Origin: Candidatus Magasanikiibacteriota bacterium
Lineage (GTDB): Bacteria > Patescibacteria > ABY1 > Magasanikbacterales > 2-02-FULL-50-9b
NCBI GenBank assembly: GCA_903893485.1
Contig: CAITMK010000015.1
Coordinates: 1-39,567, forward strand
Direction of reading: 5' to 3'
DNA: 39,567 nt
This document shows, one piece after another, positions 7,436 through 15,148 of the stretch (position 1 is its first letter; every line of letters begins with the position of its first letter). The notes below the pieces were generated by a model, which searched no databases, had not been told where the DNA came from, and saw nothing but the letters and a program-made list of their open reading frames with translations. A program made the position numbers and the translations under genes.

Positions 7436-8167
7436 ATGGCGAATTCTGATAAAACAATGAGTCGCTTCGGTGCGATGATGCAAACGATTCCTGATGCACC
7501 CACCCGTAGCCGTGTTGCGCAATTAGCTGAAGCATTTACTGCGCCAAGAAAAGTTGGATTTGATCGACTCATTGAGCTTGGACTGCCGCACTATGAAATA
7601 AAATATTGCACCTTAGATTATTTTCTAATACATCCTAATGAAATTATTAATTCAGATGCTGCACACTTATGGTTTGCGCTCATCGAAAAACCCGGAGATA
7701 GTAAAACCCGGTATCGACGAGGCGGTATGCGCGGCGCAGAAGTATTACCATTTATTCAAAAAACAATTTCTGAAAATCAACTTGATTCGCATGAATTCGA
7801 AATGACTGTTACCGAAAATTATGTGCAAGAATATGGTGGAAATATTTTAATTGATGCTGATGGAAAAATTTTTGTTGAATGTATTAAAGGCAATCAAGGA
7901 ATTATGGCGGATGGATCATACTCACGTAGCGAACATGGTGAATTATTCACTGTAACATGTGATTCACATTTTGGAAGTTTCAAATATTCATGGGAGGATG
8001 CCGATGTGCCGCTTCGGCACTATATTTTAGACACACTTATGCATATTCCCCACGATGGATCGGGTCGCAACATGAAGTTTATGCCAGGTTACTACGAATT
8101 CACCCTAGTTAAAAAAGATGGAAAAAATTTAGAACCTATTTTTTTAGATGCGCGCAAGGGAATTTAA
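7436..8167 (+). CDS. Conserved-looking cytoplasmic protein, unrecognised
   Basis: 243 residues, no signal peptide or membrane helix. I do not recognise the family. Visible blocks: a helical N-terminus (1-40), an aromatic and acidic middle, a Y-G-G-N-I-L-I-D-A-D-G-K strand-turn-strand (about 133-144) followed by F-V-E-C-I-K-G-N-Q-G, and a C-terminal P-G-Y-Y-E-F-T-L-V block. The alternation of beta strands with acidic and glycine turns vaguely recalls ATP-grasp folds, but I see no decisive motif. The gene is markedly more AT-rich than its neighbours. It is divergent from mraZ, and its 3' end overlaps uvrC by 4 bp. Confidence 0.75.
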   Translation: MANSDKTMSRFGAMMQTIPDAPTRSRVAQLAEAFTAPRKVGFDRLIELGLPHYEIKYCTLDYFLIHPNEIINSDAAHLWFALIEKPGDSKTRYRRGGMRGAEVLPFIQKTISENQLDSHEFEMTVTENYVQEYGGNILIDADGKIFVECIKGNQGIMADGSYSRSEHGELFTVTCDSHFGSFKYSWEDADVPLRHYILDTLMHIPHDGSGRNMKFMPGYYEFTLVKKDGKNLEPIFLDARKGI

Positions 8168-9435
8168 TTTTTACCAAAGTCCCGCATTTGTCGTTTTTTT
8201 CGTTGATAAGTAATTGCAAACCGATGCGACTCATTGCGCACTTTTACAAAAATGTGTCCGTATAATCGAATCGCACGATCGAGCGCCACATTGCGCCGAT
8301 CAAACACGTATCGAATATTTTTTCGCTGCGCACCTTTGGCAATACCAACAACCGGCCGCGCGACGCCGTGCTCTTTTAATAATTTCACAATTGCATTTAC
8401 TTGGCCCTCGCCGCCATCGATGAAAAAAATCTCTGGCAGTGGCCATTCACTGTGCGCCAAACGACGCGTTAACGTTTCGCGCAATGCGCCGACATCATTA
8501 CTTTTCGTAAATCCTTTAATTTCAAACTTGCGATATTGTGATTTATCCGCCTCACCTGCGTTAAATACCACCATGCTCGCAACCATGCCAGTGCCACCCA
8601 AATGCGAAATGTCGTATCCTTCTACGCGCTTAAATGGGTTGACCGTTAAATTACTTGGCGGCGCTTCGTCATCGGTTTGATTAATGAGCGCAATGTCTTG
8701 AATATGCTGCAACGCAAATAATTGATTGCGCAGAAGCGCTGCTTGTTCAAAATCATGAGCCGTCGCGGCGCGCGTCATTTCCATGTGTAAATTTTTTTCA
8801 ACGGAATTGCGCTTGCCATTTAAAAACATGGCCATACGCGCCAAAATTTTTTTATATGCAGCTGGCGTGATGGCACGCGTACACACGCCCGGGCAACGGC
8901 CGATCTGCGCGTTAAAACACGGACGTTTTTGATCCGGAAAACAATCGCTCCACGGAAAAATTTTGCGCATCAAATCGAGCGCCTGCCGCACCATTTTGGC
9001 ACTCATGAACGGGCCCCACCGTTTTGGATACAACTTCCCCGCGCCCGACAAATCCAAATCCTTACCACGCACCAGCACCACGCGCGGATATTCATCGGCG
9101 GTAAAACAAATCCACAAAAAACTTTTGTCGTCTTTCAGCAAAACATTGTACGGCGGTTTATGCTGCTGAATCATTTTTGCTTCGAGCAAAAGCGCTTCCA
9201 AAACCGTTGGCGTTTCGTGATATTCGATGTGCGCAATTTCTGAAGCAACTTCTTCGATGGCGCGCGTTGGGCCATTTTTGCCAGGCGCACGAAAATATGA
9301 TGCCACGCGCGAGCGGAGCGATGTTGCTTTGCCCACGTACATTAAGATGCCTTTACTATTAAAAAATAAATACACACCAGGCGCCTCTGGCAATTTTGAC
9401 CGCTCTGAAACCAAAAGCTTTGGCGATTTATTCAT
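8164..9435 (-). CDS. uvrC: Excinuclease ABC subunit C, short form without the HhH domain
   Basis: 423 residues against about 600 for typical UvrC. UvrC makes the two incisions around a DNA lesion marked by UvrA and UvrB. Domains: GIY-YIG nuclease (P-G-V-Y-L-F near 20, L-M-Y-V-G-K-A near 33), cysteine cluster in the C-F-N-A-Q-I-G-R-C-P-G-V-C segment, UVR motif (about 205-240), and the RNase H-like nuclease with G-Y-D-I-S-H, S-N-D, F-I-D-G-G and the H of S-H-R-F-A, so the DDH site is present. The protein ends just after K-K-R, where the C-terminal helix-hairpin-helix pair normally begins. The ATG at 9435 follows the upstream TAA by one T, which favours it over a TTG at 9450. Confidence 0.93.
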   Translation of the reverse strand: MNKSPKLLVSERSKLPEAPGVYLFFNSKGILMYVGKATSLRSRVASYFRAPGKNGPTRAIEEVASEIAHIEYHETPTVLEALLLEAKMIQQHKPPYNVLLKDDKSFLWICFTADEYPRVVLVRGKDLDLSGAGKLYPKRWGPFMSAKMVRQALDLMRKIFPWSDCFPDQKRPCFNAQIGRCPGVCTRAITPAAYKKILARMAMFLNGKRNSVEKNLHMEMTRAATAHDFEQAALLRNQLFALQHIQDIALINQTDDEAPPSNLTVNPFKRVEGYDISHLGGTGMVASMVVFNAGEADKSQYRKFEIKGFTKSNDVGALRETLTRRLAHSEWPLPEIFFIDGGEGQVNAIVKLLKEHGVARPVVGIAKGAQRKNIRYVFDRRNVALDRAIRLYGHIFVKVRNESHRFAITYQRKKRQMRDFGKN

Positions 9436-9436
9436 A

Positions 9437-10435
9437 TTATTCGATACCAACAGTTACGGCGCCCGTGCAAACACCCGCGACCAAATCGGATGGAAATTGC
9501 AACCGCATATATACCGGCTTCGTTGATGAAGCGGTTGTCGTTGCAACCGGAATATTTAATCCAAATTGCAGTGGCGTGGACGATGAAAGTGCGGTCATAC
9601 TTCCGATTTCCGCGGGACTTCCTGCCGCATACACGTTTTCAGGTGGAATCGTTCCACTTGCGCCAGGCGATTCACTATCATTATGCCGACAAAGCAATGG
9701 TGATGATTCGACTGAAATATTTGTAAGCGGTGTATTTCCTGCATCTTCAACATCAAGCGTTTGCTGCGCCGAAACCGCACCGAACGCGAGCGATCCAAAT
9801 GAGACGCTATGCCCTGCCGCAATCCCCGGCGATAACGCGACTTCAAAGTGCGCTGACGTATAGCCAGGTGATGTGTTATCGGTTGAGCCAGAACTTAACA
9901 TTGTTTGATCGAGCGGCGAAACAAACGCGGTCCACTGATCCGCAGAATACTCTCCAAGGTCCGTTGCATCCGCGTTATATGCTACATTAAAATCACATTC
10001 AAAATTTGCCGTGGTGCCAGAACAATCGGTAATGGTGCAACCTTGCACAGCATAACAACTGTTACCACCATCTGAAACCATAAACCCGCTTGAAATGCAG
10101 GAGGTGACCGATCCGCGTTGCAATAAGGCATCCACGCGGCCTCCGGTGGTTACCTGAGAACATCCATCGGCATCAACAAAACTACCAACTACTTTAACCG
10201 GCACCGTGGCGCCGGCAACTAAGGTAAGCGGCGCATCAACCGACACGGTGCTTGAGGTTGCGGTGGCGACAATTGAGGTGATTGTTGCGGTTGGTGCATT
10301 GTTATTTGGATTATCAGGCGTGGTGACATCCGCATGCGTTCGAATATTTACGAAAATAAAAATCGCCAGCATGCTCGCGCCGCCTAAAAATATTTTAAAA
10401 ATGGTATGGGGGAATTCTGAAAAATTGTGTTTCAC
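9437..10435 (-). CDS. Secreted surface protein, paralog A of the window's three-member family
   Basis: 332 residues, start GTG at 10435 (eight bases after the exosortase stop). N-terminal membrane segment (about 12-30) ending in N-I-R-T-H-A-D, a signal-peptide-like site shared with the two paralogs. Then a low-complexity Thr/Ala stretch, a Cys-containing beta-rich domain with the shared T-D-C-S-G-T-T-A-N-F-E-C-D core, a shared S-F-G-S-L-A-F-G-like block, and a C-terminal block ending V-C-T-G-A-V-T-V-G-I-E. I do not know a family name. It sits between the exosortase and uvrC on the same strand but lacks the PEF-type sorting tail. Paralogs: 15149-16114 and 16402-17964. Confidence 0.8.
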   Translation of the reverse strand: MKHNFSEFPHTIFKIFLGGASMLAIFIFVNIRTHADVTTPDNPNNNAPTATITSIVATATSSTVSVDAPLTLVAGATVPVKVVGSFVDADGCSQVTTGGRVDALLQRGSVTSCISSGFMVSDGGNSCYAVQGCTITDCSGTTANFECDFNVAYNADATDLGEYSADQWTAFVSPLDQTMLSSGSTDNTSPGYTSAHFEVALSPGIAAGHSVSFGSLAFGAVSAQQTLDVEDAGNTPLTNISVESSPLLCRHNDSESPGASGTIPPENVYAAGSPAEIGSMTALSSSTPLQFGLNIPVATTTASSTKPVYMRLQFPSDLVAGVCTGAVTVGIE

Positions 10436-10443
10436 ACAGTTTT

Positions 10444-11355
10444 TTACTTCTTTAGCATAACATATTTTACTGCCCAGGTCATGTACGTCATGAAAAAAAA
10501 TAGGAACAAAATAGAACCTGCAAAACTATGAAATGTGGTGACTGCAAAAGTGGGTGAAATATATGCGCCAATCAGCAATAACAAAAAAATACGTAAAAAA
10601 TTTACTATTGCGGCGCCAATGATACCGCTAAAAAATACAATCGCGATTCGCCGCGCGGACAGCTGCTTTCCCAAATTGAGCAATAAAAAATATGAGGCGA
10701 TACTGAGCATGATGAATGCGCTCATGGCGCCCAGCCCCGCACATTTTGAACCAATAAAAACGGTAAAATTATTAATCGTAATTTGAAATGTCGAGACGTT
10801 GATTACCTGTGCAATATGCAACAGCGAAAAAATATTGCCGAGCACCCATAAAATGACGCGGCTCATTTGCTGCCACGCCTGATCCATATAAAATGAAAAT
10901 AGGGTAAGCAAGATGGTGCACACCACAACAACTTGAAAAAATTCAGCTTTTTTCTTAAAAAATGAAACTGGAAAAAAATAAAGAAAAATAAAAATGGTTC
11001 GCAAACCATTCAGAAAAAATTCGAAGAAAACACGATCAACTGAATGTGCAAAAAAAGATACGCGCGTTGGAAACAGCATACAGAGTACTGCGAGGCATCC
11101 GAAGAAAAATCTTTTTTTTATTGCGATCGATTCACTTTGGTGCTTTTGCCATGTACCCCATTGCACCCCAACCATAAAAATCATCAGCGCATAAAAAAAA
11201 TAATCGATGACCGGATCGGTGGTATGAAGTGCATAGCCAAAAAAGTGCTGCGTATAGGCTGTGCGCGCGATTCCTGCCACCAAACTCACTGCCAGGGCAA
11301 CCAAAACCTTCATGCCGTCAAAATAATTTTGTTTTAAAATCTCGTTGAACTTCAT
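10444..11355 (-). CDS. Exosortase/archaeosortase family transpeptidase
   Basis: 303 residues, about eight membrane helices. Exosortases are membrane cysteine enzymes that cut C-terminal sorting tails (PEP-CTERM, PEF-CTERM and others) and attach the protein to the cell surface. The catalytic triad is visible: Cys205 in G-S-K-C-A-G, Arg255 in V-N-F-L-R-I, and His276 in F-H-S-F-A-G-S, with the spacing and local motifs of the family. The divergent neighbour at 11383 ends in an IPEF sorting tail and is a strong candidate substrate. Its own -10 is shared with that neighbour by a palindrome. Confidence 0.88.
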   Translation of the reverse strand: MKFNEILKQNYFDGMKVLVALAVSLVAGIARTAYTQHFFGYALHTTDPVIDYFFYALMIFMVGVQWGTWQKHQSESIAIKKRFFFGCLAVLCMLFPTRVSFFAHSVDRVFFEFFLNGLRTIFIFLYFFPVSFFKKKAEFFQVVVVCTILLTLFSFYMDQAWQQMSRVILWVLGNIFSLLHIAQVINVSTFQITINNFTVFIGSKCAGLGAMSAFIMLSIASYFLLLNLGKQLSARRIAIVFFSGIIGAAIVNFLRIFLLLLIGAYISPTFAVTTFHSFAGSILFLFFFMTYMTWAVKYVMLKK

Positions 11356-11373
11356 ACGCTGTCATGATATCAT
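11345..11373. promoter_or_regulatory. Divergent promoter sharing a palindromic -10 between exosortase and its putative substrate
   Basis: The palindrome ATGATATCAT (11364-11373) offers TATCAT as a -10 on both strands. On the plus strand TTGAAC (11345-11350) lies 17 bp upstream and transcription should begin near 11380, 3 nt before the ATG. On the minus strand it should begin near 11357, 2 nt before the exosortase ATG; a weak -35 (ATGCCA) is at 16 bp. The intergenic gap is only 27 bp. Confidence 0.6.
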
Positions 11374-11382
11374 ATTACCATT

Positions 11383-12825
11383 ATGTGGCATAAAAAGTTT
11401 GGCGTAATTTTTGTTTTTTTACTCGCACTTTTTTTAATGCCGCGACATGCCTTTGCAACCGCACCAACCTGGACTGCTTACGATGCGGGCACTGATTATT
11501 CAAGTCCTGAAGGCGTTCAAATTCGATTTAATAGTAGCACCAACGAGTTTGGATTTCTTTATTTTCAAAATGGTGCAACTTGCTGTACTTCAGATGGTTA
11601 TTTTAGATTATTTTTCTCCACTTCAACTGATGGAAGCAGTTTGAGTTCACGCACTACCGTTGAAACAATTGATACAAATGTTTGGGCCATGCAGGAATCT
11701 GCTTCAAACCTCGCGGTTTCAGAAACCGGCCAATATGTGTATCTCCGCCCGAGCGTCACACGCGGCGTTTCGGATGGTTCCTATTTTGGACAACGTCAAT
11801 CGGATGGCACGTGGGTTAATTATTCGCCATCAGGATTATCAAACGCGTTTGGGCGAGGCACCCTGTTAGATGCGTCCGGTGGAGTTTATGCATTTGCAAC
11901 TGAATATCAAGATCAAGAAAATAGCGCGAATCGCAAAATTATTTTTGCAACCTCTAACGACAACGGCATTACCTTTACGCCCGTTACAGTTGCATCAGAC
12001 CTCAGTGCGCAAGCAAGTGAAGCCGATCTTTTAAAAACCGCGTCTGGTTATGCCATTGTGTGGCTCAGCGAAGACGCTAAAATTCACATAACTTTTAGCA
12101 CCAACAATGGCGCCACCTGGTCAACACCGATTGATCATGTGGCATCAACGCTGCCGCTCGCCATGATCAGCAGCATTTCATCAGCAGTTGATACGTCAGG
12201 CAACATATGGGTGGCCTATCCGATTGCATCTGGTTCTGATGTTGGCGCCATTTCAGTTGAGCTGCGCCTATTAAAATTTCCCTCTGGCGGAACCGAGTGG
12301 AATTCCCCCGAGAGCATTGATAACGTACTTGCTGACGGTATCACGAGCTGGAATCCTGCATGGACGTCAATACAAGCCGCGGGACTTCAGTTGGTTAACG
12401 GAACCACGCCAATTATTGGCTACTACAAACTTGGATCCCAGGCGGGATTAAGTAAACCAGGATCAATTAATTATGCCCTTCGCGAACCCGGAACCGGCTG
12501 CAGCGGCACTGATGGTACAAATTTTAGATGTGGTATTATCGACTCCACTCTTACCGAAACGATCAATAGTTTTGATTCAGGATTTGCGGCGCCAATGGGA
12601 ATGGCTGTTCACGGCTCTCGCGTTGTCGTTGGATACCCGCAAATTGGAGATAACGCTCGATTTCGCGTTGCATACACTGATGTTACTCTCGATGCCAGCT
12701 CAAGCACGCCTACATCAACTAGCGGCGGTGGTATTCCAGAATTTTCAACCTATGTCTATATCGCCACCATGTGCGGTGGACTTATTTTTCTTATCAAAAA
12801 ATCAGAATCTTGGAAATCGTTATAA
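11383..12825 (+). CDS. Secreted beta-propeller protein with Asp-boxes and a PEF-type C-terminal sorting signal
   Basis: 480 residues. Signal peptide 1-25 (cleavage after A-F-A). The body has sialidase/BNR-type Asp-boxes: S-N-D-N-G-I-T-F (about 188-195) and S-T-N-N-G-A-T-W (about 240-247), plus weaker copies, indicating a beta-propeller; no sialidase catalytic residues can be assigned, so enzymatic activity is not claimed. A Ser/Thr/Gly linker is followed by G-I-P-E-F-S-T-Y, a hydrophobic helix and K-K, the tripartite layout of exosortase targets. The divergent exosortase is the likely processing enzyme. The 3' end overlaps the convergent peptidoglycan-binding gene by 6 bp. Confidence 0.85.
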   Translation: MWHKKFGVIFVFLLALFLMPRHAFATAPTWTAYDAGTDYSSPEGVQIRFNSSTNEFGFLYFQNGATCCTSDGYFRLFFSTSTDGSSLSSRTTVETIDTNVWAMQESASNLAVSETGQYVYLRPSVTRGVSDGSYFGQRQSDGTWVNYSPSGLSNAFGRGTLLDASGGVYAFATEYQDQENSANRKIIFATSNDNGITFTPVTVASDLSAQASEADLLKTASGYAIVWLSEDAKIHITFSTNNGATWSTPIDHVASTLPLAMISSISSAVDTSGNIWVAYPIASGSDVGAISVELRLLKFPSGGTEWNSPESIDNVLADGITSWNPAWTSIQAAGLQLVNGTTPIIGYYKLGSQAGLSKPGSINYALREPGTGCSGTDGTNFRCGIIDSTLTETINSFDSGFAAPMGMAVHGSRVVVGYPQIGDNARFRVAYTDVTLDASSSTPTSTSGGGIPEFSTYVYIATMCGGLIFLIKKSESWKSL

Positions 12826-13326
12826 CTCCTTAGCGAGTGCCGCGGCAGTTGCTGCATCAACATCGCCTGTTTGTTTCAGCCGGATCTTTTTTTGATAAGC
12901 AATAACAGCTGCTTTGGTTCGCGGACCATAAATCCCATCCTGACCGCGCGGCACCACTAACATTTTTTTGCGAGTTAAAATTTGTTGTATCACTAATACG
13001 GCAGCGCCACGAGATCCATTTTTTACTGGCAGTACCGTCACTTTTGCTGGCGCAGGTACTGTGTTTGCGGGAACCACTACAGGTTGTTTTATCGGCAAAA
13101 TATTAGGAGGTAATACCGGACCGATAAAAGGTTTTGATTTAACACCGGTCGTTGGATCGGTACTTGATCGTGCAGAAGAACTTATGTAATGCTGTGGGGG
13201 TGTTGCGGGCTGTGGCGGCGTGATGCCAATCGTAACCGAAGTATGAACCGTCAAATCATTTGCAAAAACAATAGAGGGCAAAAAAATAGTTCCTAAAAAA
13301 ATTACGCCAACCGCAATCGGCTTCAT
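12820..13326 (-). CDS. Secreted protein with C-terminal peptidoglycan-binding domain
   Basis: 168 residues from the ATG at 13326. Signal peptide 1-22 (cleavage after V-F-A), a Pro/Val-rich linker (about 30-100), then a PG_binding_1 domain: G-S-R-G-A-A-V-L-V-I-Q-Q-I-L, G-I-Y-G-P-R-T-K-A-A-V and a final helix. Such domains hold exported proteins on peptidoglycan. It begins one base after the stop of the upstream membrane protein (TAA-T-ATG). No enzymatic domain is present, so a structural or scaffold role is likely. Confidence 0.88.
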   Translation of the reverse strand: MKPIAVGVIFLGTIFLPSIVFANDLTVHTSVTIGITPPQPATPPQHYISSSARSSTDPTTGVKSKPFIGPVLPPNILPIKQPVVVPANTVPAPAKVTVLPVKNGSRGAAVLVIQQILTRKKMLVVPRGQDGIYGPRTKAAVIAYQKKIRLKQTGDVDAATAAALAKEL

Positions 13327-13327
13327 A

Positions 13328-13672
13328 TTAATGTTGAAACTTAAAGATCGACGCGATAATAAGTCCGCCAGCAATCAAAAAAACAATCGTAAATAAAAGC
13401 CTAATCGCAAAATATATTTTCAAAAAATGATCGAACGAAAGCGCGGTCCGGCCATATCTTTTTTTGTCATGTGTACCAATTTTATCAAATGAATCCGCTA
13501 CCGAATACCGTAAGATAAACGGTACATGGCGCGGATTAATGCTGAGGGTGAATCCCGCAAGCACGGTTGCAAACAAAAAACCACACACAAAGCCAATTAA
13601 TAAATCGCTATGAAAAAAATCAATAACAAAAATTCGTGCTTCTGCTAAAAGTGGTATAATGCTGTCCAACAT
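13328..13672 (-). CDS. Small membrane protein, unrecognised
   Basis: 114 residues with two clear membrane helices (about 24-45 and 86-110) and a charged loop between them containing G-T-H-D-K-K-R-Y-G-R. I do not recognise it. It is co-transcribed with the peptidoglycan-binding protein. Its ATG (13672-13670) overlaps the divergent lepB ATG in the tetranucleotide CATG, and the predicted transcript start is the A of its own ATG. Confidence 0.7.
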   Translation of the reverse strand: MLDSIIPLLAEARIFVIDFFHSDLLIGFVCGFLFATVLAGFTLSINPRHVPFILRYSVADSFDKIGTHDKKRYGRTALSFDHFLKIYFAIRLLFTIVFLIAGGLIIASIFKFQH

Positions 13673-13684
13673 GAACTCAGTATA
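13655..13684. promoter_or_regulatory. Face-to-face overlapping leaderless promoters (lepB and 13328-13672)
   Basis: Plus strand: extended -10 TGGTATAAT (TATAAT 13655-13660), predicted start 13667. Minus strand: extended -10 TGATATACT (TATACT 13684-13679), predicted start 13672. The two start codons share CATG at 13670-13673, so each -10 lies in the other gene's first codons or just inside its transcribed region. Confidence 0.7.
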
Positions 13685-14216
13685 TCACAACGAAAAATAT
13701 CCTCGCCACCCGCATGAACGTGGTGCGATTATTTTTGAGCGATTTTTTTTGTGGATGCTCACGGGCGCCGCGACTTTTTTTATCCTTTGTTTACTAACCA
13801 AATTTTTTATCGTTGACGGCGGCATTATCGAAGGACCTTCCATGGAGCCGACATTTACATCAGGATCTTACTTTATAATCAATAAAACCGCATTTTATTT
13901 TGCCCCGCCGAAACGCGGCGATATTGTACAAATAATTCGTGATAATCGATTAATTATCAAGCGCATTATCGGTGTGCCGGGCGATGTAATTACCATAAAA
14001 CAAGGAGCTGTTTGGGTCAATGGCATTCGGCTGCCAGAGCCGTACCTGCCACCATTCACCGACACCTCACTTTTGGGCCAACACGGCGAAAAAGACTATA
14101 CCCTTCATGCGAAAGAATATTTTGTACTTGGTGATAATCGTATTCAAAGTTCTGATTCACGCATTTTTGGACCAATTCTTCGCAGCACGATTATCGGCAA
14201 AATTATAAAGCTTTAA
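13671..14216 (+). CDS. lepB: Signal peptidase I
   Basis: 181 residues. It cleaves signal peptides from exported proteins at the outer face of the membrane. One N-terminal membrane helix (about 24-46), catalytic Ser57 in G-P-S-M-E-P-T, R-G-D-I-V (82-86), general base Lys97 in K-R-I-I-G-V-P-G-D, and the G-D-N-R-x-x-S-x-D-S-R-x-F-G-P box near the C-terminus. The start at 13671 is preferred over 13659 because the latter overlaps the TATAAT. It lies among the exported-protein genes it would serve. It overlaps the convergent gene at 14203 by 14 bp. Confidence 0.95.
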   Translation: MNSVYHNEKYPRHPHERGAIIFERFFLWMLTGAATFFILCLLTKFFIVDGGIIEGPSMEPTFTSGSYFIINKTAFYFAPPKRGDIVQIIRDNRLIIKRIIGVPGDVITIKQGAVWVNGIRLPEPYLPPFTDTSLLGQHGEKDYTLHAKEYFVLGDNRIQSSDSRIFGPILRSTIIGKIIKL

Positions 14217-15135
14217 AATATCCTACAAAGTGAGTCTGAGGATCCTGAGTCGTAAAAACTGCGCGCGTATTATTTGTAACATTTAATAGTTCGTATACGC
14301 CTCGGGTTCGGAGCATAAGCGCGTTTTCCGACACCGGCCGTACTTCCGTCCAAGGCCAGACTAAGAACGTTTTCTTTACGTGCGTTGCCAGATTCTCTGC
14401 GCGGATAAATGGCCCAAATCGTGCATAATGAAATGCGTTTGGCGTTGCAACAAGCTGCTTTACTGCGGCAGTAACATAATCGCTGGAAACTGATTTTGGC
14501 GCGTCATCCCATGGATCAAATGAAAAATAATGACGCGTGGTTTGATCAGCAATTAGTAATTCTCGAGGCATCTGTTTGTTCCAAAAAGCAAGTATGTGCG
14601 GTGAAGTACTTGTTGGCGCATGTAAAATACCGGTTAGTACATCCGCGCAAGGAAATCCTGGCGCTGTTATATCCGCCACACAAGAATAATAATCATTTTT
14701 TTTGTCCGCACGAATCCCCGTTACGAGCGCGTAGGTGCCCAAAGGGTTCATACCAACTTGCGTAATTCTGCCTGGCAATTGTGAAATCGCAAACTGTTTT
14801 CCAGATACTCCGTCTAATACATACAATCGCTGTTCATTTTTTTGCGTTTCTGTTTCGCCAAAAACAGCTACCACTTGTGGCGACACAAAATTTGCCTGCC
14901 ACTGCCCGGGAAATGTTTGCGCAACTCCATCGGTGATTCTCAGCAAGGTAAGCGTTGACGATGCAGCATTAGGTGATGAATAAATCCCGATAAGCGGCGA
15001 TCGGCCGCCATCAGCCGCGGAAATTCCTGTGACGCGCGCCACATGATGCGGAATTTGAATTCCTAGTCCAAAAAATAAGGCGGCGCACAAAATAATAAAA
15101 CCACCTATGCTAATAAGTGGTTTTATATGGTTCAT
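14203..15135 (-). CDS. Membrane-anchored extracytoplasmic protein, WD40/beta-propeller-like, unrecognised
   Basis: 310 residues from the ATG at 15135; a longer reading frame would overlap the preceding gene. An N-terminal helix (about 5-27) acts as signal anchor. The rest is a series of beta strands of the kind L-Y-V-L-D-G-V-S-G-K followed by G-T-Y-A-L-V-T-G, suggesting a beta-propeller, but I see no defining family motif. It is last in the operon of the surface paralogs, 13 bases after paralog B. Confidence 0.72.
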   Translation of the reverse strand: MNHIKPLISIGGFIILCAALFFGLGIQIPHHVARVTGISAADGGRSPLIGIYSSPNAASSTLTLLRITDGVAQTFPGQWQANFVSPQVVAVFGETETQKNEQRLYVLDGVSGKQFAISQLPGRITQVGMNPLGTYALVTGIRADKKNDYYSCVADITAPGFPCADVLTGILHAPTSTSPHILAFWNKQMPRELLIADQTTRHYFSFDPWDDAPKSVSSDYVTAAVKQLVATPNAFHYARFGPFIRAENLATHVKKTFLVWPWTEVRPVSENALMLRTRGVYELLNVTNNTRAVFTTQDPQTHFVGYFKAL

Positions 15136-15148
15136 AAGTCCGCGTAAA

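Noticed and set aside
8164..8260. Possible loss of a UvrC active-site residue (R-N-E-S-H instead of R-D-E-x-H)
   Set aside because: The catalytic DDH residues are the Asp of G-Y-D, the Asp of I-D-G-G and the His of H-R-F-A, all present; the changed residue is not one of them.
9421..9863. Plus-strand 155-codon frame within the uvrC/paralog A region
   Set aside because: Antisense to the secreted paralog, no promoter or start signal; Cys- and Ser-rich text is the reverse reading of Thr/Ala-rich codons.
11383..12825. Active sialidase
   Set aside because: Asp-boxes are present, but the catalytic Arg triad, Tyr and Glu of sialidases cannot be recognised; a beta-propeller fold is all that is supported.
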